Part shown: one piece after another, positions 9,295 to 19,400 of the stretch
How positions within the stretch are numbered: the stretch's first letter is position 1
How the letters are laid out: each line of letters begins with the position of its first letter
From: Stephanodiscus triporus
Taxonomy: Eukaryota; Bacillariophyta; Thalassiosirophyceae; Thalassiosirales; Thalassiosiraceae
Assembly (NCBI GenBank): GCA_036939755.1
Contig: JALLAZ010000150.1
Coordinates: 1 to 21,753 of the forward strand
Length of the DNA: 21,753 nt
Direction of reading: 5' to 3'
Notes under the pieces: model-generated
Seen by the model: only the letters and a program-made list of their open reading frames with translations
The model's database searches: none
Told to the model about the DNA's origin: nothing
Made by a program: the position numbers and the translations under genes

Positions 9295-10647
9295 GTTTCA
9301 AGTCCTAGAGTACTACTGACCAGGGTAGCTACTAGGAGTGAGAATGCTAGGTGGAAGAGTATGAGCAGGGTGGCAATGAATTTGCAAGATGCAAGCGGAA
9401 GCGGATGTGAAGGGTGAACGCTTTGGTTATGGAGAGTCCAGAGGGTGTGGGGGTATTATTATGAAAACTCTGATATTCCATCGAGATGGATTTTTTTTAA
9501 ACGAGTTGGAACTCCATGGATTTTGGTACAGAAAAATATACCCCTACTGTCACATCTCAAAGTACCCCTCGTTTTGGAGGGGTATGTGAGCAAAATGTTA
9601 TGGTATTTGAGGCGCGCAAGCCAAGCCAAGATGGAATGGAGGATAGATTTTTTTTGTTAGCAATAGCTAGGCGTTCTTTGATGGAATAAGTGGATAATTC
9701 CACGCCCATGGGACTTGCTTAAGCCGGACTAACAACTCTTGCACCACCCCACGAGTTTGACCATGATATCCGTACCCTCCCCCGCCGGCCCAAAATTCAT
9801 CACAGTGGCGCGTATTCAACCGCTGAAAATGCAGTGCGATGTCGCCAAGGACCTCTTTGGCAGGCGACATCATTTGATGTGCGTCGCCGACCAAAAAATG
9901 CTTTCACAGGTTGCTTTCAACAACCCCCCGGAATTTTTGTAAATCAAAATCAGAACACAACAATCAAATGGATGAAATGAGGTTGGAATGGCAGGGCGGC
10001 GGTGTCATAAGGAGATTTCGGCGGAGTGTTGGAGTTGAGAGGCGGCGTTGAGAGGTTGTTGCATATAGCAGTAGCGGGGTTCACCGGCGGCGGCTGCGGC
10101 AGAGGTACAGCATTGGCTTTGACGACGTCGACGCGCTTCAATTCAAGGGAAAAGTTTCGGGGGGCGAAGGCGAGGAGATAGACATATAGTAGCGGCAGCG
10201 GCACGGATGCGACGATGGCGTCAACAAGCCAAGGTCAAGGGGATGATTGCGCCGAACCAGCACAGGTGAGGCAAGGACCGAATGACGATGGCGTCATGGG
10301 AGGAGTGAAGAGGGAGAGGGGGAACGGCTAGGCAAGGGCGCGCATCAATTATCGACACAGGCGGAGTGAAAGGGTGGGAGCGACGGCGGCACAGAGACAA
10401 ATTAATGAAAAAGTACGTGCTAGGCTCAATACTATTATATTTTTGCCCCTCCCCCACTCAAATCTGCCCAAGCCAAGCGTAGGTAACCTTACCTTGGACC
10501 TCTAGATGAGGTATCCGCGCTTAGACTGGGCGCCGCTGTGGCAATGGCACCGTTATGAGCCAGCGGCCGCCAGTGCCATGTTGCGGCAGAAATAATTCTC
10601 TTGTAAGAACATGGAGATCGGGGAGATGTTGTGGGAACGAGGAGTAG
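9292..10647. other. Non-coding or undetermined interval upstream of the Harbinger element
   Basis: No gene was recognised. The minus-strand frame at 9950-10204 (84 codons, Pro-rich: VPLPQPPPVNP, TPPLNSNTPPKSP) and a short plus-strand frame starting with ATG near 10215 and running into a GTGAGG donor-like site have some codon regularity but no motif. Base composition becomes GC-richer from about 9960 to 10360 than in the preceding 6 kb, so decayed exons or another transposon end are possible. Confidence 0.3.
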
Positions 10648-10704
10648 GGTACCTGTCTCAAATCGCACATACGTAGGATATGATAATATTTTGAGACAGG
10701 TGCC
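10648..10704. repeat. 57-nt hairpin, 15-bp inverted repeat
   Basis: The left arm GGTACCTGTCTCAAA (10648-10662) pairs with TTTGAGACAGGTGCC (10690-10704). The one mismatch in DNA becomes a U-G wobble in plus-strand RNA. The loop is 27 nt and AT-rich. It lies 38 bp outside the left end of the Harbinger element. It could be a tiny MITE-like insertion or an RNA structure; no duplicated flank was found. Confidence 0.6.
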
Positions 10705-10741
10705 TATTAGATCAATGGATTTTATGATGGAATAAAAACAG

Positions 10742-10755
10742 TAGAGTGGGCTTAA
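10742..10755 (+). repeat. Left terminal inverted repeat of the Harbinger element
   Basis: TAGAGTGGGCTTAA, an exact inverted match to 13473-13486. Beyond the 14 bp the two ends stay G-rich and alignable with gaps (CTCCGGG against ACTCGGGG). Confidence 0.85.
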
Positions 10756-11061
10756 CTCCGGGCAGCGGGCTGGGGCAGGGCCAAACCAGGGTGCGACATT
10801 TGCTGTGACAAAGTGGTCGGACACCAAGACACGCCCCGAATCTGCCCGAAGGTCGCCCCGAGGATGTTGGGGTGGTTTTTGGGGCGAAACCTGCGCATTT
10901 CTGGGGCGAAAAATCCATTTTCACCCCGATTTCGCCCCTGTAGACCTCTACACTGGGCCTGGTACTGCTCCTCCCCCCCCTGCCCCAAAGGACAACTTCG
11001 TTATTTTTTGGCGCATGCTCTCCTCTCTCCTTGCATCACAATCCACAACACACAACACACC

Positions 11062-11859
11062 ATGGCTGAAGAAGCGCGTCCTCCCGCACCCGCCGCTATC
11101 CCTGCTTTCCCTGCTTTTCCCCTACTGCCCAGCAGCCGTGCGATCATTCTCCCCGCGAATAATGACATCGCAGTCACTATTCTCCAAGGAGTCCAGCTGT
11201 TACGGCCACATGTTCAACTGAACATGTGGCCTCAACTTGAGCAACGCCTCTTCGAGCCGAATCCGCCATCCTACGGCGTGTTTCACGGGCATTTCAGCCG
11301 ATGGGCTGACAATCAGCGCGGGCGGAATATCAAGGATCGTGTCGTTGCCATCCTGAGCCACCATGGCACCTATGACCCCACGGTCGTGACAAACCCAACC
11401 CAGCTTCAGCTCTCCGCGAAGGAAATCAAGGACGAGATGGATGCTGCCATGGCAGCGAGGCAGGCTGCTCTCGATGCCAATGTCCTGATTAGAGAGGAGC
11501 GTGCAGCCCAGAACGTGCGCCAAGAGGGCGCATTTGGGGCGATACCCCGAGGATATGGTGTTGATGCTCCTCGTATGCCCGGTGCCAATCAGGCACATCA
11601 GCGCCAAAATCAGGGTGCGTGCGACCTCCTCGCACAAAACCCAAGGTCACAGAACGACCATTTGCAACCGATCGTTCCCATCGGTAGGCCTGCTGCTCCC
11701 CCTGCTCGTGGTGGTGGAGGGGTAGTCACTCCTATCCATCCGGCTGAAGGAGCAGGAGGGGAACAGCCACGGGTATTCCAACAGCAGCGCGGCCCTCCTC
11801 CTCCCCTGCCCACTCTCGGCGAGTTTGCGGCGATGCCTGTGCCTNAAAATCTAAAATAA
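11062..11859 (+). CDS. Second ORF of the Harbinger element, function unknown
   Basis: ATG 11062 has a favourable ACACCATGG context and opens a 265-codon frame. The frame is also open upstream, but that part reads through the transposon end without family character, so I prefer this start. The N-terminus is Ala/Pro-rich (residues 1-30). A central part (about 45-160) contains LRPHVQLNMWPQLEQRL, then FSRWADNQRGRNIKD, and a charged helix with AAMAARQAALDANVL. The C-terminus is Gln/Gly/Pro-rich and disordered. Harbinger elements usually carry a Myb/SANT-like helper protein that brings the transposase to the nucleus and DNA; this ORF occupies that place but I cannot see a clear Myb signature. An ambiguous base (N, 11845) makes one codon NAA, so the protein may end there (if TAA) or four codons later. 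Confidence 0.6.
   Translation: MAEEARPPAPAAIPAFPAFPLLPSSRAIILPANNDIAVTILQGVQLLRPHVQLNMWPQLEQRLFEPNPPSYGVFHGHFSRWADNQRGRNIKDRVVAILSHHGTYDPTVVTNPTQLQLSAKEIKDEMDAAMAARQAALDANVLIREERAAQNVRQEGAFGAIPRGYGVDAPRMPGANQAHQRQNQGACDLLAQNPRSQNDHLQPIVPIGRPAAPPARGGGGVVTPIHPAEGAGGEQPRVFQQQRGPPPPLPTLGEFAAMPVPXNLK
11204..11231. repeat. 28-nt palindrome inside the second Harbinger ORF
   Basis: Two perfect 13-nt arms (GGCCACATGTTCA and its complement) are separated by AC. Because of it both strands encode the same residues, LRPHVQLNMWP. It lies within the plus-strand ORF and could be a protein-binding site of the element. Confidence 0.85.
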
Positions 11860-11876
11860 AATTATTTGCGATCTGC

Positions 11877-13079
11877 TTAAAATCTAATGTCTTCATTCGC
11901 GTCACGTTCAAGATGCGGCATGTATGTATTCCGAATTTGATTAATTCCTATCATTCTTGCCCGCATGTTGTAGAGTAGGACAAACATTTTCAACACAATC
12001 CTCCGCTCTCCTCTCTCTTCGTACACAAATCTATCCTTCACCCTTGGGAAAGAAGCCTGCATTGTGAGCATTCCCCACTCTGCCGTCTGCCGTGCCGATG
12101 TTGCCTGTCTTTTTTTCTGAAGGTCAAGTTTCCTCAGCCGGCGCGTTGGTGCTTTGGAACCCAACTGGTCCTGGCACGATTTATACAAGTAATTCCTGTT
12201 CACACTCCCGAATGCCGAGTCAACGCAGCACATCCCGCCGGTCGTACGATAGACATTCTCCAATTTGTCATAAATCTTACCAAACTCCGCAACCTGACTG
12301 TCATGAACACATCCGGGGACGTTGAAAAATGCAATTGGAATTGTTCCGTCAGGGCAAAAGCAGAACACCGAAGTCACGTAGTGGTCATGCGTCCACCCGT
12401 TATAGAATCTCTCCTGCATATCCGAATTACCGGACGACTGGAGATATAACTTTAGCCCATCCATTGTCGCCCAGCAATCGGTCAAAAGGGGGTGTCGCTC
12501 CGCAAATGCCGCCTTGAATGTTTCGATATCCTCACTGGAGGGGATAGCAATTCTTGCCAGCGGATCATTTTTGAACGTCTCCACCATTAACCTGATGCCG
12601 AATCTCAGATAAACAGACAGGTTGGAATAGGTCAGTCCAAAAACAAGTTGTAAAACATTAAGCGAGCCCCTGGTGCGCGTCCAAACTAACACAAGCCCGA
12701 GGCAATCCGCCGGCTGAACTTTTCTCTTTCGCCCACGGGTGTAATCAAATGCAACAATCATCCCAGACGCGTCAAAAGGTGTGTGTCCTGAAAACATTGG
12801 ACCAAACTTCTCGAGGATCCTGTCGAAGGACTCGCAGTCAAAGCCCATCATTGTGATGTACGCTTGATCATTTCGTGACGCAAGCAATCTTCGCCATGGC
12901 GACAGTGCCAGCGGAATAAGCGCACTGCGAGGAATTTTGCGGTAGCGTCGTCGGCGCTCCTCAATCGAGAGAGTCTTGAAGAAGTCCTTCCGGAGGCGGG
13001 AGTGCTTGTAGGGGCCCCTCTTCTTTCTTACGTGACGACGGGCAAGGCAAAGAAGGAGGGCGGAATCCAAGAGACGCAT
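11877..13079 (-). CDS. PIF/Harbinger transposase (DDE_Tnp_4 type), intact
   Basis: This is a 400-residue intact frame from ATG 13079, close to the usual size of HARBI1-like nucleases. The N-terminus is basic (RRHVRKKRGPYKHSRLR), then a helical region. Catalytic residues are visible: CWATMDGLKLY (Asp207), NVPGCVHDSQVAEF (Asp260), CCVDSAFG (Asp287) and RQTAEWGM (Glu334). The first, third and fourth would be the DDE triad that binds the two metal ions for DNA cutting and strand transfer. Between the first two are NGWTHDHYVTSVFCFCPDG, typical of the fold. No stop or frameshift is present, so recent activity is plausible. The stop is 17 bp from that of the opposing ORF. Upstream, 13080-13472 carries no gene and should contain the element's promoter. 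Confidence 0.9.
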   Translation of the reverse strand: MRLLDSALLLCLARRHVRKKRGPYKHSRLRKDFFKTLSIEERRRRYRKIPRSALIPLALSPWRRLLASRNDQAYITMMGFDCESFDRILEKFGPMFSGHTPFDASGMIVAFDYTRGRKRKVQPADCLGLVLVWTRTRGSLNVLQLVFGLTYSNLSVYLRFGIRLMVETFKNDPLARIAIPSSEDIETFKAAFAERHPLLTDCWATMDGLKLYLQSSGNSDMQERFYNGWTHDHYVTSVFCFCPDGTIPIAFFNVPGCVHDSQVAEFGKIYDKLENVYRTTGGMCCVDSAFGSVNRNYLYKSCQDQLGSKAPTRRLRKLDLQKKRQATSARQTAEWGMLTMQASFPRVKDRFVYEERGERRIVLKMFVLLYNMRARMIGINQIRNTYMPHLERDANEDIRF

Positions 13080-13086
13080 CGCAAAG

Positions 13087-13472
13087 GATGAGGCGGTAGG
13101 GACAGCGAGGTCAGCTCTCTAAATGGAGAGATGTGGGAGGCACAGATTTTGTGACAACTGAAAAACTTAAGAAACTAGGGGAACCATGAGCTTCCCCTTG
13201 CTTCTCGTAGAGAGATACTGTAGGAACAGTATGAAGGGAAATGTCTCGATTTTTCCCTTGTCCCAATTGTACTGGAGACTGTAGTAAACTGAGACATCTC
13301 TCCCTTTTCCTACATAATTATCAAGGATACAAAGGAATCAATACAAAATGGGAAGATACCGAGACAAAATTTAAGACCACGAAGCAGAAACTCCAGGGGC
13401 AGCACAAGGGCTGTCACACCGACACGCAGGTCTGGCCCCGCCCCGCCCTCACCCCACCCCTCCACCCCGAGT
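13087..13472. other. Non-coding 5' flank of the Harbinger transposase
   Basis: The stretch lies between the transposase start and the right inverted repeat. It contains no coding frame I trust and becomes C-rich towards the end (13430-13470), mirroring the G-rich continuation of the left repeat. It should hold the transposase promoter and subterminal binding sites. Confidence 0.5.
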
Positions 13473-13486
13473 TTAAGCCCACTCTA
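13473..13486 (-). repeat. Right terminal inverted repeat of the Harbinger element
   Basis: Complement of the left repeat. Its outermost three bases, read on the minus strand, are TAG and form the stop codon of the synthase frame that enters from 13487. Confidence 0.85.
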
Positions 13487-16400
13487 ATAAGTGCGCGCCC
13501 CCAATATTCCCTCAACTCCGTTGTGGCGGGAAAAAAAACTTGATGCTTTTTCCACCATCAGAAAAGCCGCAGATGTGCGCTGGGGGGCGGTGCCGGCCAG
13601 GTCGCTTGAGTAGAATTTGAGATCTTGATGATTCGGTAAGATCAATTTTACCATAGCAGACTGACTCCTCATTGCGCCGCACTCAACAAATTTATTACAC
13701 CCTTCTTTGAAATGTATGTGTTCGATGGTCGCTTGCCACTGCACTGGTTTGGTCATCTGCAAAGGCAGTAGTTTTCGAATTTCAGCTACAGATTTGTACG
13801 GGCGCCCTGTCACGTTCGAATACACAAGGTGATGTCGAGGCATCTGTATGCAAGTCCTGGCTAATACACGCCTAAATTCATTAACTGCAGGCATCATCAG
13901 CACTGTATCTATGAAGCAAGAAATTTGGATGCATGGCATGGTCAGATATGTCTGTGTTACAAAAGCAAAAGCAAAATGATGCTTGATATAACAAAGAAAC
14001 CTACGATTTGCTGTCTTGACAGGGAGCTTCTTTGCGGAGATCTGGCTCCTCCTTCCTTCTTCAAGACCTTCAGCGTTGTTCGTTCCAAGTCCGTTCACGT
14101 AGCTGACAATGAGGTCGATACTACTTGTGGTTCCGCCACAGACAAAGACATTCCTCTTGATTTCATCAGGGCTGCGGCTGTGGTCACTTATTACATTTGC
14201 AATTGAGCAATGGAACCGCTTACACAGCAATTCAACATCTTTGCGAAGAAGACCTCGTATGTTGCAGAGAGAAGATCTTGTTTTTAGCTTGGTGAACTCT
14301 TCGCACTGTACTCGAACAAGGTTTAGGGCATCCTTGAAAGAGATTGCTCCAGCAAAGTACAGCGCGGCAAACTCTCCGACCGAGAAGCCAGCAACAATCG
14401 TTGCTTGTGACATCAATAAAGCTTCACGCTGTTTCATTATCTCAATTGATACAATGTTCATCACAGTAACTACCATCTGTGCCACATTAATATCATCTAT
14501 CGTCGAGCTAGTACACAGCTCGAGTATGTCCAAGTTTAACACCTCAGATGCCTCGTGCAACATCGCCAAAGCATTTGGGTACAGCTCAACATCCTTGAAC
14601 ATTCCTACATAGGTGCTTCCAAGACCAGCAAATAGTATTGCAACTGTATCTATCGACTCGGCAGTGACCGCCTTGGCTGTATTTCCAACGTATTGAGTGT
14701 GTGCTTTGCAGAATTGACCCTTTGAGGTGACTGCAAATGGCCGAAGTGTTGATCCTTCGCCGTATTCTGTCAAAGGCATAACTGTTGCGCCTGGGTTTAC
14801 CTCACATCCATCTGAGAATATTACGGGACAAAACTGCATCACTCCGTGATCTGCATAGTGCGAGTTGATGTTGGGAGTAAGAATGTGGCAATTATCCCCG
14901 ACTGTGAGAAAGTCCAACTCGCGCAGTCCACCGTTTTCAGGGCTAAAGAAGACTTCTTTTCCTATCTTTGAACCCATTAATCGAAGCCAATGACAAAATA
15001 TCTCTGTACCAGAGAAAGGTACAAAAACAGTTTGAGTGCAGAGGAATACCAAGTCACTGAGAAAATACCAACCCATAAACTGTACTGAGTAGAAACGAAT
15101 TGTTCCAGTAATCATGGGCCCACCAAAGAATGCCAACTGCAGGAGTTTGATCATGAGCATCAACAAGATGGATCCAAGTATGAAAGTTGTTGGAATCATC
15201 AAGGCAAATCCTACGGGCCCAAATGACCCAGCAAACACCGCAAGACATCCCACATAAATAGCTACATACGATCCAATAGCAATGACAGGCATAATGAACT
15301 GAGCGATATTCATTACAACTGCATACAACCAGAAGGGAAGTTTCGTCGTCAATTCTTGGGGTTGTGTCAAGTCTGATTGGGATGGTTCTCCAATCATTCG
15401 TCTCGCTTGACGCTGACATCCTGAAACTCTTCTGGCATTTGTCGTCGATGACTCAAAAATAATAAGGGGCGATCCAAAGGCTGTGCCATTATCCCCGACA
15501 CGTGTGTTGTGACCAGTGCAAGTTTCAGCACCAATAGTTACATTTTTTCCAAGTTTGGTGCCACTGAGAATGATAGACCTCTGCCCGCAAGAAGTATCAT
15601 TCCCAATTGAAATTTGGTGGAAACTAACTCCATCCCAACTCTCAACAGAGGTTGTGATATACGTTTGCATTCCTGTGTGAACACCGCCTTTCACGGTCAA
15701 CATTTCCATACCAACCCTCAACGAGCAATATGTTAACCAAACTTTAGACCCATCAAGCTTTACTCCTAAAAGCTTCAAATAGAAGGGATACGACGAGGTC
15801 GTCTCTAAACTTCGCTGGAGTGAAAATGAAAATGCAGGACTCAAGAACAACCGATCTAGAAGCCATTTCCTCAAGGCAAACCATTCACCTGTGTAAACAA
15901 ATCCTTCTTCTAGCCTTGGAATCAGCATTTTCTTTAGCAACGCGGTGACGATCTTAATTATTGGGACAAAAGAGCAATAATGTGAGACAACAATTTGTCA
16001 ACAGTATCATACCATATGCACACAAATTGAACTTACAAGGAAGACGAGACCACACGTGTATGAGAAAAGGGAAATCATGTATAGCAAAACACCGGCTTCG
16101 CCGAACTTATTTGCCAGTATTTGAGCAATGATCGCCCCTACGTATAGGCAGCCAGAGATCAGAGTAGGAAAAATGAAGCAGCATAAAATCTGAGCAGTCT
16201 TGAACAAACTACTCCTCTTTGGTCTCCAAGGTCTTCTGTCCAACAAACCTCGATTGTATTCTATTTTGGCTGGCGAACCTACTAAGAATTGCATTGGTTC
16301 TGTAGTGCTACTGCGGTAGTCAACCAGAGCTTTCGGCACAACATCAGACCCTTTGAAAATGAATGAATCATTCACATGTGAGATAAAACATGTTCAACAG

Positions 16401-19400
16401 GACTTATCCAAAGTAACGGGGAAAAGAATCAGACTTACAATCATGCACACTCGAGCCTCCTAAGAGTACCGATCGAGTCCCTAGCCGTACGTTTTCTCCA
16501 ACCTTAATCTGCATCATTTTGAATAAATGCAACGATGGTAAGAATACATCGACTCTAAAAAAAATGCTTGCAACGATACAAATGCAGTTCACTCACTTCT
16601 CGTAATTCAAGCATTCCTCTCACTATTTCAGATGTATTAAAGCAGACTTCGAACTCAACCACAGTGTCATCTCCAATCTGTACAAGGTCGGGCTCAAGCA
16701 AGCTGAAGCGGAGATCTGTTGAGTTTTAGGCAGGTAAATACAACCGAAACAGCCATGTGTCACTGAACTCACCATGCATTTTCAATTGATACGTTCGTCC
16801 CCAAACTTGCTCCAAGAGCACGCAAGAAGTACCCTGCTAGCTCAGTGTCATCAATTGCCCAAGTATAGAGCTTCGTAGAGCTGATGATTCTTCTCAAAAG
16901 CCACCACTTGAGAAAATACCAGCTGAAAACTACTGCTTTGCCTTCTTTGTACCTCCCGATGATTATCCATTTAATAGCGAGTACAATAAAAAGATGAACA
17001 AAGCAGCCTCCTGCCAGAATGGCTGGGATCAATGCCCCCCCAATCTTCCCAAACCATGCCAGAGAGCGCGCAGATACTACTAAAGTGCCAATAGTAGGTA
17101 CAAAGAGTACGAATGACATAAAAAGCAGTCCAAACCACTGGAGAATGCGTCTCACTATCGGATGTAAAGCCTTCTCTCCATCAGGAAGGAATATTATAGG
17201 CCTTGGATCGCCTGCAAGCAGCAAGTCCCCAGTTTCTGAGAGATGCTTTGAGAGCGATCGTAAAGTCTGATGTGCGAAAATGTCTTGAACAGGCACTTCC
17301 CTACCACCAAGATGAGAGCCCAGTGCTCTTGCAACCAGTACCGCAGATAGAGAAGTTCCACCAATTTCGAAGAAGTTTGAAGCAGGCATGATGTCATCAA
17401 TTGATACTTTCAACACATTTGACCATACTAAGCATACTCTTTTTGTCATTTCGAGGGCATCCCTGTCCTCCTCCACATTATTGATCATATTTAATTGACG
17501 ATACGGTTCCTGTTTTGCCAGTAAAATGAGCTGCTGTATATCAAGCTTGCGGTTCTTATTTAGCGGGAACGAATCAATCGCGAAGTATTTCTTTGGGACC
17601 ATGTAAGGTGGGAGCTTAGCCTCTAAATAATTCATCACTTCGGTAGCGGAGAGTTCTTTAGTTTTGTAGAGCAATAACTCGCCCTCGCTCACCATTACAT
17701 GGGCATTCTTCAGTTCACTTGGTAGGATATTGATTATTTCAGAAGCTTCTAGTCTGAATCCATTGATCTTAAGCTGGGTGTCAATTCGACCTAAAAATTC
17801 AATCCTACCGTCGCTTCGCCTCTGGATGTTATATGTGAGTGAGAGAGAAGGGTGAGCATATGTGATGATTGGCTCAACTGATATAGGTGGACGCACACTC
17901 AACTTACTTTTGCTAGATCGCCTGTTTTATAGCAACGCAGGTCCGACCCCATCAGATCTACTGTGAACCTTTCATCTAGTTCAGGTCTGTTCAAATATCC
18001 ATTGCAGACGTTCGCACCAGACACCCAAAGCTCTCCAACTACATTCACTGGAGTTTCCAACCCACTGGCAGGGTTGATGATGTATGCTTTTACGTTCGAG
18101 GCAGGGAAGCCAATACAAATATTCTCTCCATCAAACTCACCACAAAGGGCGTGAGCTGTCAACTCTGTAGGTCCCAAACCAATGTATAGTTTTGGTACCC
18201 TTGATTTCCAAGCTAACATCACTGCTAGGCGAGGAGCTTCTCCAGCAACCTGTATGGCTTGAATATTGGGAGCAACTCTATCGATATCAAGAACGGAAAG
18301 AGCTGATGGGGTGCACACAAGTTTGTTGACTCTCCCCTCTATTATGGCCGTCTCAAAGTTAACACTGGAGTCGGGTAAGACAACCGTCCCTCCTCTGCAG
18401 AGTGTTGGCAAATATTGACGCAAGCTCATGATAAATGAAAGAGACGAAAACAAGAGTACTTTGTCGCTCTGTTGCAGGTCAAAGAAACCACACCACCAAT
18501 TAACTAGATTCAAGACATTTCCATGCGTGATGATAGCACCCTGAATAGTTGGGAGAGAGTCAAATCATTTTCGTTTAGACATGATGGATGAGTAAAGGAC
18601 GATTGTTCTCTCATGTTACTTACCTTCGGTAGTCCAGTTGTACCACTGGTATAAAAGTATCCAAATACACTGTCTCGATTTCTGGGTGCAACATCAAGAC
18701 ATTCACTTGCAACACATTCATGAGCTTCACCCAATGTGACGAGCTTGAAATCATTTGCAAGGATTTCAAATTTATCAACAACGCTGTTATCAATCAGCAC
18801 TAAACAAACACCAGCGTCTTGAAGGATCATTTTACTTCTCTCGACTGTAGTCTTCTCGGGATCCACAACAACAATAGGTGAACCATACGACACAGCGCCA
18901 AAGATTGCTGATATGCCTTGGGCGGTAGATCTGATCACAACACCAACAGGTTCTCCATATTGTAGACAAGAGCTTAAGTATGAATGAACACTAGATGACA
19001 TGGTTCCGAGCTCACCGTATGACACATTTTTTTCATGAGCGCCATAGCAAAATAAAGCTGCTTGAGTTTCTGAATTGCACGCCCACTCAAGGACACTCTG
19101 AACAGGCGATTGAAACTCTATGGTTGTATCATTTGCCAACAGTGCAATGCTCTTGTCTTTTTCAGGGGTAATGTCATAGGAAAGCAAAGAGTTGCCATGA
19201 CCGGATGAGGCAATATTTGCCACCAGCAGGTGAAAAGCTTCAGCAAGGCGCTGACCTGTTGACTCATTGAATAAATCAGTAGATATGGTCAGATCACCTT
19301 CGATGCCACCCTCTTCATTGTTTCGTATGAACATGTGCACTTCAAACTTCGAGATACTTGAACTAAAAGTCTTCAGCTGAAACTGCAGCTCGTCTTCGGG

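Larger units (their letters stand above)
10742..13486. mobile_element. PIF/Harbinger DNA transposon, apparently complete
   Basis: The ends share a perfect 14-bp inverted repeat, TAGAGTGGGCTTAA, at 10742-10755 and as its complement at 13473-13486, followed on both sides by a G-rich imperfect continuation. Between them are a full-length minus-strand DDE transposase (11877-13079) and a plus-strand second ORF (11062-11859), converging with 17 bp between stop codons. Two-ORF organisation and about 2.7 kb length fit the superfamily. The expected 3-bp TWA target duplication is not clear: both flanks share TA but not a third base, so the outermost TA of each repeat could be target sequence. The right end touches the 3' end of the peptide-synthetase-like gene and supplies its stop codon. 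Confidence 0.85.

Noticed and set aside
9667..10457. Minus-strand frames at 9667-9894, 9950-10204 and 10221-10457
   Set aside because: No motif, no splice-consistent joins and no neighbour logic; recorded only as undetermined sequence.
10489..10741. Possible original 3' continuation of the synthase beyond the transposon
   Set aside because: The frame is open, but shows no domain and includes the hairpin; an open frame of this length can occur by chance.
10813..11061. Upstream extension of the second Harbinger ORF
   Set aside because: It runs through the G-rich element end with no protein character, and ATG 11062 has the better context.
13241..13543. Plus-strand 100-codon frame across the Harbinger right end
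   Set aside because: It crosses the transposon boundary into the antisense of the synthase and shows no motif.
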